Shown here piece by piece: positions 35,419 through 44,201 of a stretch of DNA of 64,000 bases. Positions within the stretch are counted from its first letter, which is position 1. Every line of letters starts with the position of its first letter. The DNA is from PALSA-1296 sp037143335. GTDB lineage: Bacteria; Bacteroidota; Ignavibacteria; Palsa-1295. Position numbers and translations under genes: made by a program. The DNA lies in NCBI GenBank assembly GCA_037143335.1, contig JBAWZA010000005.1, positions 1-64,000 on the forward strand. The letters are read 5' to 3'. Under the pieces are notes generated by a model that was not told the origin of the DNA, ran no database searches, and saw nothing but the letters and a program-made list of their open reading frames with translations.

Positions 35419-37089
35419 CTAATGCAATACCATCAATGGTGAATGATATGTGAATTGATTTCCTTGAAAGGAATATCCGATCTCTATCATGTACACACCA
35501 ATTGGGAGGCTTCTGGTCAAAACATAGGCATAGCTAGATTCAAATGAAGTTGTTGGTGAGTATTTTCTACCCATTATATCAAAGAGGTTTACCGATCGCA
35601 GAGTCTCGGTCGGTAATACTTTAAGTACGACGTTATCATTGCACGGATTTGGGTAAACATGTAATGCTTCTTCAAGTGTAGTTGAGCCATCGCCGAGGAT
35701 GGATTCGGATGTTATTTCAATTTCACCTAGCCACATATCACCTCCGCCATGATTTCCAGTAATATTACCATCGTTAGATGAAGTGGTCCCTCCAATTACA
35801 TATTTATTTTCTGATATCTGAATAATTGAGTTGCCTTCATCCGTTTCTGACCCACCTATACATTTTTGCCACAGAATTTCGCCAGATGAGGAAAGTTTGA
35901 GTACCCATATATCGGAGTTGGGTTGGTGAAAAGAATTCCAACCGGGATGCCATCCGCTCACATCTCCATCATTTGACGAAGTATTCCCGACAAGAGCAAA
36001 CCCACCGTCAGAAGTTTGTATCACAGAGGCACATTGTTCGGCTCCAGAACCCCCATAACACCTTTGCCACAGGATATCACCATGCTGATTTAGTTTTACA
36101 AACCAGATATCAGAACTACTACCGGTATCATTCATTCGGCGGACTACATCACCGTCACGTGAGGATGTATTTCCTACCAAAACAAATCCACTATCGCTGG
36201 TTTGTATCACTGAAGTTGCTTGCTCATTCTCTGTCCCCCCAAGACACTTTTGCCACTCGATCTTACCAAGTGCGGAAAGTTTTACGAGCCAGAAATCAGT
36301 TATTGGCGAAATAGTATCCCCGTGAAGAAAAGTAACATCTCCATTGAGCGAGTTTGTATTTCCAACGAAAGCGTACCCACCTTCGTTGGTTTGAAGAACA
36401 GAACCGACCTCATCGGATCCACTACCACCATAGCAACCGACCCACTCTCTTTGTCCGCTCTGTGTATATTTAACAACGAGGGCATCAATATAACCGTGAT
36501 TGTTGTAGCCTTCGCCGCTGTAGGATTCCCATCCTCCTACGACATAGCCACTATCAAGTGTTGATGCAACGGATGATAAGAGAGAAAAATCTTCAATAAA
36601 ACCTGGGATGGTTTCTTCATGCTGAACAACACCTGTACTATCGCATCTAAGCACTAACCCTCCACTTTTGAATCCTGCATTAGTTGATGAGAGTGCACCA
36701 ACAAAAACTAATTGGTTCTTAAGTAAATTTATCGAAGCAGTACTACCATCAGAAGAGGTACCACCAATACATTTCTGCCAAAGCAGGCTGCCAAGTGAAT
36801 CAGTTCTTACTAACCAAACATCTCCGCCACCATGATTACCAGATACATCGCCATTGTTAGATGATGAGCTACCTGCAAGTACATATCCATTTGTTGATGT
36901 GCGATTGATAGACCTCAACCCGTCAATATCCGATCCGCCACAACAACGCTGCCATCGAATTTTGGGGGAGAGTATCTGCGCGAGAACGCATTCCGATTCG
37001 AAAGTAAATATGCAGGAAAGAACAAGTACAACTTGAGTAATACAATACCACTTATCGAAGAAATGCGATCGTGTGATCGGTTGGGTCAT
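35419..37089 (-). CDS. T9SS-sorted beta-propeller protein with WxxCxGG repeats (6 motifs)
   Basis: A 556-residue exported protein with a signal peptide (ITQVVLVLSCIFTFESECVLAQ) and about seven repeats of roughly 70 residues, each built as WQKCIGG, then an SxxQTSDGG[FY]xLVGxTSSxDGDVxG stretch, then D[IV]WxVKLxxxG. Six copies retain W-x-x-C-x-G-G; one (near HEETIPGFIEDF) has lost it. The last 80 residues form a type A sorting domain (LHVYPNPCNDNVVLKV). Likely a seven-bladed surface propeller. Closely related to 37251-38984, and both share the same short motif just after the stop. Confidence 0.83.
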   Translation of the reverse strand: MTQPITRSHFFDKWYCITQVVLVLSCIFTFESECVLAQILSPKIRWQRCCGGSDIDGLRSINRTSTNGYVLAGSSSSNNGDVSGNHGGGDVWLVRTDSLGSLLWQKCIGGTSSDGSTASINLLKNQLVFVGALSSTNAGFKSGGLVLRCDSTGVVQHEETIPGFIEDFSLLSSVASTLDSGYVVGGWESYSGEGYNNHGYIDALVVKYTQSGQREWVGCYGGSGSDEVGSVLQTNEGGYAFVGNTNSLNGDVTFLHGDTISPITDFWLVKLSALGKIEWQKCLGGTENEQATSVIQTSDSGFVLVGNTSSRDGDVVRRMNDTGSSSDIWFVKLNQHGDILWQRCYGGSGAEQCASVIQTSDGGFALVGNTSSNDGDVSGWHPGWNSFHQPNSDIWVLKLSSSGEILWQKCIGGSETDEGNSIIQISENKYVIGGTTSSNDGNITGNHGGGDMWLGEIEITSESILGDGSTTLEEALHVYPNPCNDNVVLKVLPTETLRSVNLFDIMGRKYSPTTSFESSYAYVLTRSLPIGVYMIEIGYSFQGNQFTYHSPLMVLH

Positions 37090-37250
37090 CGCTTAGAAAC
37101 ACTTCGTTTCAAAACTCAAGTTGCACCTTGTTTTCCTATATCTATTTTTTTGTACAAACGCTTTAACAGAAACGTTTAGCGACATAGACGGTACTAGTTT
37201 GTTGCTACATTGCCATCAGTGCATGGGATATGTTTCGGGGGAGGGGGAAG

Positions 37251-38984
37251 CTAATGTTGAATTATGAGTGGGAGGGTGAACGTACCTATATAATCGTTAT
37301 ATGAGAAAGTCACTCTTGCAATATAGATACCTTGGTTTAGTGATCGGACATTAACCATTGCAGTGTTTCCTTCAAGTTCAAAATGGGGAGCAAATTCTCT
37401 ACCCATTATATCGAATAATCGTACACTCTGAATCACTTGAGGCTCAAGTATTTGAAGATGGACCTGATCGTAGGAAGGATTAGGATAGATAAGAAAAAAA
37501 TTATCTGGACCAATAAACGGATTTGTAGTACTCGAAACACTACTTGCCCTTATTAGCTTGACAAGCAAAACATCGTTAGTTCGGTTAACAGAATCACCAC
37601 CGATATGGATACCAATTATATCACCATCATTGGTTGAATTTGTACGACCATCAAGAAGGTAACCTCCGTCAGAAGTCTGTACAACACTGTAAGCCAGATC
37701 ATATCTTGTTCCACCAATACACTTTTGCCACTCCAATTTCCCCGAGGCATTAATTTTTACAAGCCAAGCATCGCCACCACCGTGGTTGCCGTACACATCG
37801 CCATCATTTGACGAAGTAGAACCGGCAATGGCAAAACCACAATCGCTGGTAAGTATAATAGTATTTCCTTGTTCGTTTGAGCTCCCACCAATGCATTTTT
37901 GCCAATCAATCGAACCAACTGAATTAAGTTTTATAATCCACAGGTCACCCTTTCGATTACCAGTTGTCGTATCACCATGTAGACCCGATACGTCACCATC
38001 TGTTGAAGACGTGCCTGCACATACAACATACCCGCTGTCACATGTTTGTACCATTGAAAGCGCAGTTTCAGCACCAGTTCCACCGAGACATTTCTGCCAT
38101 GTTAAGATACCGTTGGTATCGAGCTTAACTACCCATGCGTCATTCTTTATTTTTGTAGAATCTCCATGATGACCCTGAACGTCACCATCAAAGGAATTTG
38201 TAGTACCTGTAAAAATGTACCCACCACTCTCGGCTTCAATTATACAATTGGCGATGTCGTATTGGGTACCACCAAAACATTTCTGCCAAATTATGTTGCC
38301 AGTTAAATCAAGTTTTGCGATGTATGCATCACCTTTTAATTCGCCAACGGCGTGGTTTAAAAAACCTTCATCAACCGATTCGGTATATCCGGCTATCAAG
38401 AAGTTACCAGACTTAGTTTGTATGATTGATGTAGCATAATCATCCGCTCGTCCACCTAGGCATTTTTGCCATTCGATGGTACCGACGGAATTGAGTTTTA
38501 CTATCCAAGGATCATCACCAAATGTCGAACCACCATGAAAGCCAGAAACATTTCCGTCATTGGAACCGACGGAACCGCATATTGCAAAGCCGTTGTCAGT
38601 TGTCTGAATGATACCAGCTGCCCAATTATTTTTTATACCACCAAGACATTTTTGCCATTGGATTTGACCGATTGAATCGACTTTGACTAACCAAATATTA
38701 TCACCTGGCGAACTGAAAACACCTGCGACATCTCCATCGACTGACCTAGTAGTACCCACCAGAGCATATCCTCCATCATTGGTATGAACTAAGGATTTAC
38801 TCTCGGGGGTATGAACAGAATTTTCATTACCTGACCCCCCGAGACATTTCAGCCATTCTATCTTAGGTGGCTCTTGAGCATAGAGTGATGGATTAACAAC
38901 GACTATCAGTATGGCTATAAGCCACGCCTTTAAGAAACGAATCAACACTGTGATCATCCTAAAAATTATCGCCTGGTTAACCAT
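37251..38984 (-). CDS. T9SS-sorted beta-propeller protein with WxxCxGG repeats (7 motifs)
   Basis: A 577-residue exported paralogue of the preceding propeller. Signal peptide is LIRFLKAWLIAILIVVVNPSL; ATG 38957 is an alternative start that leaves the same signal. Seven repeats of about 70 residues start with W-x-x-C-x-G-G (EWLKCLGG, QWQKCLGG, EWQKCLGG, IWQKCFGG, TWQKCLGG, DWQKCIGG, EWQKCIGG). Each blade has one Cys, which would place a ring of thiols in the propeller. The C-terminus is a type A sorting domain (FFLIYPNPSYDQVHLQI). Function unknown; possibly a metal- or ligand-binding surface protein. Confidence 0.85.
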   Translation of the reverse strand: MVNQAIIFRMITVLIRFLKAWLIAILIVVVNPSLYAQEPPKIEWLKCLGGSGNENSVHTPESKSLVHTNDGGYALVGTTRSVDGDVAGVFSSPGDNIWLVKVDSIGQIQWQKCLGGIKNNWAAGIIQTTDNGFAICGSVGSNDGNVSGFHGGSTFGDDPWIVKLNSVGTIEWQKCLGGRADDYATSIIQTKSGNFLIAGYTESVDEGFLNHAVGELKGDAYIAKLDLTGNIIWQKCFGGTQYDIANCIIEAESGGYIFTGTTNSFDGDVQGHHGDSTKIKNDAWVVKLDTNGILTWQKCLGGTGAETALSMVQTCDSGYVVCAGTSSTDGDVSGLHGDTTTGNRKGDLWIIKLNSVGSIDWQKCIGGSSNEQGNTIILTSDCGFAIAGSTSSNDGDVYGNHGGGDAWLVKINASGKLEWQKCIGGTRYDLAYSVVQTSDGGYLLDGRTNSTNDGDIIGIHIGGDSVNRTNDVLLVKLIRASSVSSTTNPFIGPDNFFLIYPNPSYDQVHLQILEPQVIQSVRLFDIMGREFAPHFELEGNTAMVNVRSLNQGIYIARVTFSYNDYIGTFTLPLIIQH

Positions 38985-39106
38985 TTTTTGTAATCTAGGA
39001 AAGAGTGTTACCCTGAAAGCATTCTAATAAATAGCTGCAAAATAACACACTCTCCTGACCTTGACACTTTCTCAGAATAAGTACGATACTTAGTTCCGAT
39101 TGATTC

Positions 39107-39664
39107 CTACATTCCATCAATACCTAGTATTGCATCATTACAAGGGTTTGGTGTAGTACATAGTGTACCACAATGGCCAACGAGTCTCATGTGGAAAGTC
39201 TGTGGAAAGCCGCTACCACAAATTCGAATAACTCCATGGTCGGTTGTTGCCATACCAGTACAGGTGGGATATGACGAGGCCAAATGCCACACGAATTGCT
39301 TGTTAGCGTTATTACAGTGTGGCCCACTATAGCCGCTTAACCAAAAATCACCTGAAGGACTACAAATACTAAAACAATCGTTAGAGCTCACTTCAAAAGA
39401 GCAAGCCTGCTCATTTTGGTTGGTGCATGAACTTACATCAACGTCGAAACAGTGGTCACATTTATTACCATCATTCACGCCTGCTGGACAATTTTCATTT
39501 TCACATGATGAAAGATTTATGTTAACTATGGAAAGTGTAAAGCAGTCGGATTGCGTTCCTATACCCGAAGACGTAATTTGACCGAACGAGGTGTTGGTCA
39601 CAAGAAAAATATTTAGAACAACAATGACTGCTATTCCTTTGGTTATACTGGTTAAATTCTTCAT
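39107..39664 (-). CDS. Cys-rich secreted protein of unknown function
   Basis: A 185-residue exported protein. Signal peptide is ITKGIAVIVVLNIFLVTNTSFGQ. The mature part has about 15 cysteines in patterns such as CENENC, CDHCFDVDVSSC, CFSIC and CGTLC, suggesting disulphides or metal binding outside the cell. No T9SS domain or known family was recognised. It lies near an ECF sigma factor gene (39791) and the two propeller genes on the same strand, so joint regulation is a reasonable guess. Confidence 0.72.
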   Translation of the reverse strand: MKNLTSITKGIAVIVVLNIFLVTNTSFGQITSSGIGTQSDCFTLSIVNINLSSCENENCPAGVNDGNKCDHCFDVDVSSCTNQNEQACSFEVSSNDCFSICSPSGDFWLSGYSGPHCNNANKQFVWHLASSYPTCTGMATTDHGVIRICGSGFPQTFHMRLVGHCGTLCTTPNPCNDAILGIDGM

Positions 39665-39790
39665 TTTGGTAGTTTAAGAAAATTTTTTTGTTGATAATTC
39701 TTGGCCCCCTAATGTGCGCACATGTGAAGGCGTCATAGGTAATACGTTTGAACGGGGTGAAACGGGTACTTTTATTTTGTGAAAACATTG

Positions 39791-40291
39791 TTAAATCTTT
39801 TTTTCGCGGAGATATCGCTTCAACTGAGCGATTGCTTGCTTCAGACGTTTCTTCATTCCGTCGGTGGATATACCGATTTGTTTTGCTGATTCCTCTACAC
39901 TATATCCAGATAGATGCCGAAGCTCAATTGCTTCGCGTTGCTTTTTTGGTAAATGCGAGAGCGCTTCCTCGACTGTGAGCTTTGCATTCTCTCTTGCTTC
40001 AAATCCTTGATCGGATATTTGGCTCTCGAATGCATCAGGATTTGCATCAATGCGATCCTGTTTTTTTCTCCTGCGAATTTCATCAACGATTTTATTTTTT
40101 GCAATCGTATGCAGTCTGTTTTGCTTCTCATTCGCATCGTAGTTGCTCCCACGCTTTTCTTCTTCGAGCGCAAGCGTTGTGACCGCATCGTTGATCGCAA
40201 TAGCAAGATAACCATCAAGCTCGGATGATTTGAATTGTTTGCTCAGAATTTTCCTAAGTAGTTCTATCTCTCTCTTTGTCACGGAGTTCAT
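39791..40291 (-). CDS. ECF-type RNA polymerase sigma factor
   Basis: A 166-residue sigma-70-family factor. The N-terminal half resembles region 2, including the helix NRLHTIAKNKIVDEIRRRKKQ, and the C-terminal half is region 4 with LSHLPKKQREAIELRHLSGYSVEESAKQIGISTDGMKKRLKQAI, a helix-turn-helix recognising a -35 element. A short, slightly divergent region 2 places it in the extracytoplasmic-function class, of uncertain subgroup. No anti-sigma factor is visible. It precedes the Cys-rich and propeller genes in transcription direction, and could control them. Confidence 0.88.
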   Translation of the reverse strand: MNSVTKREIELLRKILSKQFKSSELDGYLAIAINDAVTTLALEEEKRGSNYDANEKQNRLHTIAKNKIVDEIRRRKKQDRIDANPDAFESQISDQGFEARENAKLTVEEALSHLPKKQREAIELRHLSGYSVEESAKQIGISTDGMKKRLKQAIAQLKRYLREKKI

Positions 40292-40405
40292 AGAGTTTTC
40301 ACGGCATTATTTTTTCAAAAAAAGAAAACAGAAGAGATAATTTGTCGAAGCTCTGGAAGGGGTTCAGCTTCCGACACGTTACATCACCGACCAATCATCG
40401 GTTAA

Positions 40406-40413
40406 CAAATATA
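40406..40413 (-). promoter_or_regulatory. TATATTTG box upstream of ECF sigma gene
   Basis: Minus-strand TATATTTG about 115 bases before the start. A G-run follows on the other side; no TTG at ideal spacing. Confidence 0.35.
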
Positions 40414-40470
40414 CAACAATTTCGGGGGGGGGCGATTTTCTCAGTTTAAAGATTATTTTGGAATTTTTCC

Positions 40471-41376
40471 CTACACCTTCTCCGCTTCATACTTACCCAT
40501 GATGCCTGAGGGTTTGAAGATGAGGATGCCGATGAGGATGGCGAACACTATTGCATCGCGGTAGGTAGAGAGGAATGTGCCTGCGATGAATGTCTCGACT
40601 GTGCCGATGATGAGTCCGCCGATTGCCGCGCCGGGGATATTGCCGATGCCGCCTAAGACAGCAGATACAAAGGCTTTCAAGCCTGGCATGATACCCATCA
40701 ACGGATCAATACTCGGATATTGTGCACCGTAGAGCACACCGCCAGCGGCCGCAAGTGCGGAGCCGATCATGAAGGTGAAAGTGATGACGCTGGATATATT
40801 TATTCCCATCAAGCTTGCGGCTTGTTGGTTGAAACTTACTGCTCGCATTGCTGTGCCGATTTTTGTTTTGAGCACGACTAATCGCAAAATTAACATTAAT
40901 GATAGCGATGTAATAATCACAACAAGCTGAACCGTGTTGATTGTAATTAATTTTGATTTAATAATAGTTGCGCTCGAGATAATTGCTGGAAATCCTCTTG
41001 GAGTTGCGCCAAATAATAATTGTGACAGATATTCTAAGAAAAGCGACACACCGATTGCGGTGATAAGAACGGTGAGCTTCGGACGGATTCGGAGCGGACG
41101 GTAGGCAAGAAATTCGATCGTTGCCCCGAGCACAGCACAGAAAACCATCGCAACCAGAAATACAATTATTGCGGCTGGGACGGAACCGATCGGAAAAAAT
41201 TTACTGACGGCAGTGGCAGTGTAGTATGCCACGAATGAGCCGACCATGAATACGTCGCCGTGCGCAAAGTTGATAAAGCGCAGCACGCCATAGATCATCG
41301 TATAGCCGAGGGCTATGAGGGCATAGATTGCGCCAAGTGAAATGCCGTTTACAAGTTGTTGTAGTATTTCTCCCAT
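40471..41376 (-). CDS. livH: Branched-chain amino-acid ABC transporter permease, LivH type
   Basis: A 301-residue membrane permease. The frame is open to 41472, but ATG 41376 was chosen because the family begins LLQQLVNGISLGAIYALIALGYTMIYG; the open extension adds non-homologous cysteine-rich residues, and a TATCTTTG promoter box lies at 41399-41406, which would leave the extension untranscribed. Motifs include RFINFAHGDVFMVGSF and AAAGGVLYGAQYPSIDP. It should pair with LivM, found 6.5 kb downstream, with an island of unrelated genes between. Confidence 0.93.
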   Translation of the reverse strand: MGEILQQLVNGISLGAIYALIALGYTMIYGVLRFINFAHGDVFMVGSFVAYYTATAVSKFFPIGSVPAAIIVFLVAMVFCAVLGATIEFLAYRPLRIRPKLTVLITAIGVSLFLEYLSQLLFGATPRGFPAIISSATIIKSKLITINTVQLVVIITSLSLMLILRLVVLKTKIGTAMRAVSFNQQAASLMGINISSVITFTFMIGSALAAAGGVLYGAQYPSIDPLMGIMPGLKAFVSAVLGGIGNIPGAAIGGLIIGTVETFIAGTFLSTYRDAIVFAILIGILIFKPSGIMGKYEAEKV

Positions 41377-41398
41377 CAATTCAATAATTCCTATCTTG

Positions 41399-41406
41399 CA
41401 AAGATA
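41399..41406 (-). promoter_or_regulatory. TATCTTTG box of livH
   Basis: Minus-strand TATCTTTG, matching TAnnTTTG, about 22 bases before ATG 41376. Supports the chosen start and a very short leader. Confidence 0.5.
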
Positions 41407-41479
41407 CGAAAGACACGGGCAGGAGTCCTTATCTATGCACTTTTTGAGAAGGTGGGGCGTTCCTTTCAGCACTTGGTAA

Positions 41480-43093
41480 ATGAAGATGAAAAAGCAAAAA
41501 TACCTTGGGTTTAGTGTTGATCGCTGGGAATTTCAGCTTTCGAATTTAGTGGTACTCATCTTTTTGGCTGAGATGTGCTTTCGTACATTTTATCATCTGT
41601 GGCATAGTAGCACCGCATATCTCGATTTTGTAACCGACGATTTTTTCTACTACTTTCTTCCAGCGAAGAACCTTGTTCTTCATGGCATCTCCTCATTTGA
41701 TGGCATTACAATCACAAACGGATTTCATCCGCTATGGATGGGATGTATCACTACCGCTTTTTGGATTTGTGGTAAGAGTGACACAGCGTTCTTCGGTCTG
41801 CTCGCAATCGTATCTGCACTTTCATCTTACTTGACGTTTCGTTTGCTCTGGCGGCTCGGAGTTGAGATATTTACGAAACAATCCTTCGCCGCACCCGCGG
41901 CACTTATTGCTACGTTAATCCTTTCGCGGATATGCTTTCTCGGTATGGAGGTGACGATCACGATTCCGTTGTATCTCTATATCATCCTAAGAATCTCACG
42001 GATGGACTTTGACTCGCTCCTCTCAAGAGGTGAGTTGATGTTCCTTGGATTTCTTTCATCAATACTAATTCTCTCCAGGCTTGATGCAGCGTTGTTTGTA
42101 GCATTGATTCTGGTCTTGTTCATTTTTCTGAGCAATCAAAAATTTATTGATAAAATCAGGCGGTTATTGTACTTCATGGTTGGCGGCATTGCACTACCAA
42201 TATACGTTACATTTGCGTATCTCGCCTTCGGCAATATTTTGAGTGTCTCATCGCTTGCGAAGACATCGAACACGGCAATCTATCTGAACCCTGATTCGCT
42301 TCGCTCAATTTTATTTGATCGCGATGGACTTGGTGCAATAATATTTTCAATTATTGCGCTCATACTTTATTTGTTCAAACGGCAGACTTTTCAAGCAAGT
42401 AAACATCGGATAATTCTGTTGCCTCTGCTATTTCCACTTGTCTATTATCCGATATTACTCGTTGGAAGCAATTGGTTTCTGAATCGTTGGTATCTCTATC
42501 CGTTACCGATAGCTTTTTTCTTTTCCGCAAGTTTTCTTTCGGAGTCGTCACTTTCTTTTTTATCTGAGAACATATTCAAAAAGATCCGACAATCGTTACT
42601 CGTGCTCGTTTCACCTGCGGCAATGTATTTTAGTTTTACTTTGCTCGTCAATGATACGACAAACTGGAAGCCCGAGCCAATGTCCATTTATTTGAATGCA
42701 CAGAAAATGCAACCGTTCATCCAATCACATCCTGGGATTTATGCGATGGGCGATCAAGCAGGACTGACTGCGTATATGCTGAATGTCCCTGTGATTCAGT
42801 TAGAAGGACTCAATGCAGATTTCAACATGCTCCATCACATTCAACATGAAGATGATCTGGTGAAAGTCTTGCACGAATATCACGTTGATTATCTTATTGA
42901 AACTTCTGACGTGAATGGATTACCAAAGCAAGGCGTAGCCTTTAACATAGAAGAGCCACATACTGGTCAAGCAGGAAAATTTTCCAAAAAGATGCGAGGA
43001 CTAATTCAATCCGAACCGATTTATACTCAAGTCATTTCCAACGCCAGTGGTTTCAAGTTGCAGACGTATATATTTGATATAAGAACGAAGTAA
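41480..43093 (+). CDS. Multi-pass membrane protein, GT-C glycosyltransferase-like
   Basis: A 537-residue protein with about ten hydrophobic helices and a C-terminal soluble part of about 120 residues. Near the N-terminus the loop DFVTDDFFYYFLPAKNLVLHG, cut here only for description, has an acidic pair typical of GT-C transferases, followed by ITNGFHPLWMG. The C-terminal part (YHVDYLIETSD) may bind an acceptor. It could transfer sugars from polyprenyl carriers in envelope polysaccharide assembly. No defined family was assigned, and the GT-C call is inferred from topology and the acidic motif. Confidence 0.7.
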   Translation: MKMKKQKYLGFSVDRWEFQLSNLVVLIFLAEMCFRTFYHLWHSSTAYLDFVTDDFFYYFLPAKNLVLHGISSFDGITITNGFHPLWMGCITTAFWICGKSDTAFFGLLAIVSALSSYLTFRLLWRLGVEIFTKQSFAAPAALIATLILSRICFLGMEVTITIPLYLYIILRISRMDFDSLLSRGELMFLGFLSSILILSRLDAALFVALILVLFIFLSNQKFIDKIRRLLYFMVGGIALPIYVTFAYLAFGNILSVSSLAKTSNTAIYLNPDSLRSILFDRDGLGAIIFSIIALILYLFKRQTFQASKHRIILLPLLFPLVYYPILLVGSNWFLNRWYLYPLPIAFFFSASFLSESSLSFLSENIFKKIRQSLLVLVSPAAMYFSFTLLVNDTTNWKPEPMSIYLNAQKMQPFIQSHPGIYAMGDQAGLTAYMLNVPVIQLEGLNADFNMLHHIQHEDDLVKVLHEYHVDYLIETSDVNGLPKQGVAFNIEEPHTGQAGKFSKKMRGLIQSEPIYTQVISNASGFKLQTYIFDIRTK

Positions 43094-43094
43094 T

Positions 43095-44006
43095 CTATTT
43101 CAGTGCGTTCTTGATGAATCCTCCGGCGTCCTCCAATTTCTTTTTCGCATCGACAGCACTCAGTCCGAGTTTCTTCATAATGATTGCAGTCTTCACGTGA
43201 TTCCCAGCGGACTTTAGCGCTTCTGCGGCTTCATCATAACTTGCATCAGTTGACATCATGATTATTCGTTTTGCTCGCTCCGTAAGTTTTTGATTCGTTA
43301 GTTGCAAATCAACCATCATGTTCTCATATACTTTGCCGAGTCTGACCATCGTCGTCGTGGTTATCATTGTCAGAACCATTTTTTGTGCGAGCGCTGATTT
43401 CATTCGCGTTGAACCCATTAATACTTCGGGTCCAACTACAGGACAGATTGATTCAAATAAATACGAGTGATCCACAGACTCACGCGGATTTGTTGTAAGG
43501 AGTACCGTCGTAGATTTTAATTCAAAAGATTTTTTCAGTGCGCCAATAACGAATGGGGTACGTTTACTTGCTGCAATACCAATCACCATATCTTTCGGTC
43601 CAACTCGTTGCAGAGCTACTTCGAGTGCACCACGATCTTCTTTATCTTCTGCACCTTCTTGCGAGCGAAACACTGCTTCGTTGCCACCTGCGATGATTGC
43701 CTGCACCATTGCAACGGGTGTACCAAATGTCGGTGGGCACTCTGCTGCATCAATGACTCCCATTCTTCCACTCGTACCGGCTCCGACATAAAAAAGCCTA
43801 CCGCCGTTTTTCAGCAGTTCAATGAGTTTCGTACAGACGTTCTCGATTTGCGGGATTTCCGCTTTCACTGCTGGCGCGACTTTTGCATCCTCGGAGTTAA
43901 TCAATTCCAGAATCTGCATTGCGCTTAATTCATCCAAGTTCATGGAATTCGGATTCCGCTGCTCAGTTGTGAGGTCTATGATGTCGTCAAAAATTTGATT
44001 GTTCAC
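43095..44006 (-). CDS. murQ: N-acetylmuramic acid 6-phosphate etherase
   Basis: A 303-residue peptidoglycan-recycling enzyme that cleaves the lactyl ether of MurNAc-6-phosphate. Family motifs are LTTEQRNPNSMNLDELS near the start, GAGTSGRMGVIDAAECPP, and GNEAVFRSQEGAED. GTG 44006 was chosen because it gives the normal MurQ N-terminus; the open frame extends to 44111, but those residues encode a translated repeat element (KADN... and VIPAEGGI) and not MurQ. No recycling partners such as NagA lie adjacent. Confidence 0.93.
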   Translation of the reverse strand: MNNQIFDDIIDLTTEQRNPNSMNLDELSAMQILELINSEDAKVAPAVKAEIPQIENVCTKLIELLKNGGRLFYVGAGTSGRMGVIDAAECPPTFGTPVAMVQAIIAGGNEAVFRSQEGAEDKEDRGALEVALQRVGPKDMVIGIAASKRTPFVIGALKKSFELKSTTVLLTTNPRESVDHSYLFESICPVVGPEVLMGSTRMKSALAQKMVLTMITTTTMVRLGKVYENMMVDLQLTNQKLTERAKRIIMMSTDASYDEAAEALKSAGNHVKTAIIMKKLGLSAVDAKKKLEDAGGFIKNALK

Positions 44007-44066
44007 AAAAAATATGTTGTATTGTGTAAGTTTAGTTTTCTTGATTTCTCTGCTGTTATCGGCCTT

Positions 44067-44141
44067 GATTCCCCCCTCCGCGGGAATGACAGAGATCAGT
44101 TTCTGCTCCAATTTGTCATACCCGCGAAGGCGATAATCCAG
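44067..44141. repeat. TGTCATTC-type repeats, family C, inverted pair
   Basis: Two elements face each other: minus-strand TGTCATTCCCGCGGAGGGG (44091-44067) and plus-strand TGTCATACCCGCGAAGGCG (44114-44132, continuing to 44141 with ATCCAG). Together they can form a hairpin just upstream of murQ. Related to 14545-14573. Confidence 0.65.
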
Positions 44142-44185
44142 ATTTATTAAAAGAAATTATAAATAATTAATAACCTTAGTCAAGT

Positions 44186-44201
44186 TGTTCCACGTGGAAT
44201 T
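44186..44201. other. parS: parS-like ParB-binding site at 3' end of mnmG
   Basis: TGTTCCACGTGGAATT is a 14-of-16 match to the parS consensus TGTTCCACGTGGAACA-type palindrome. It overlaps the stop codon of mnmG by two bases. A second copy lies at the other end of the gene. Confidence 0.75.
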
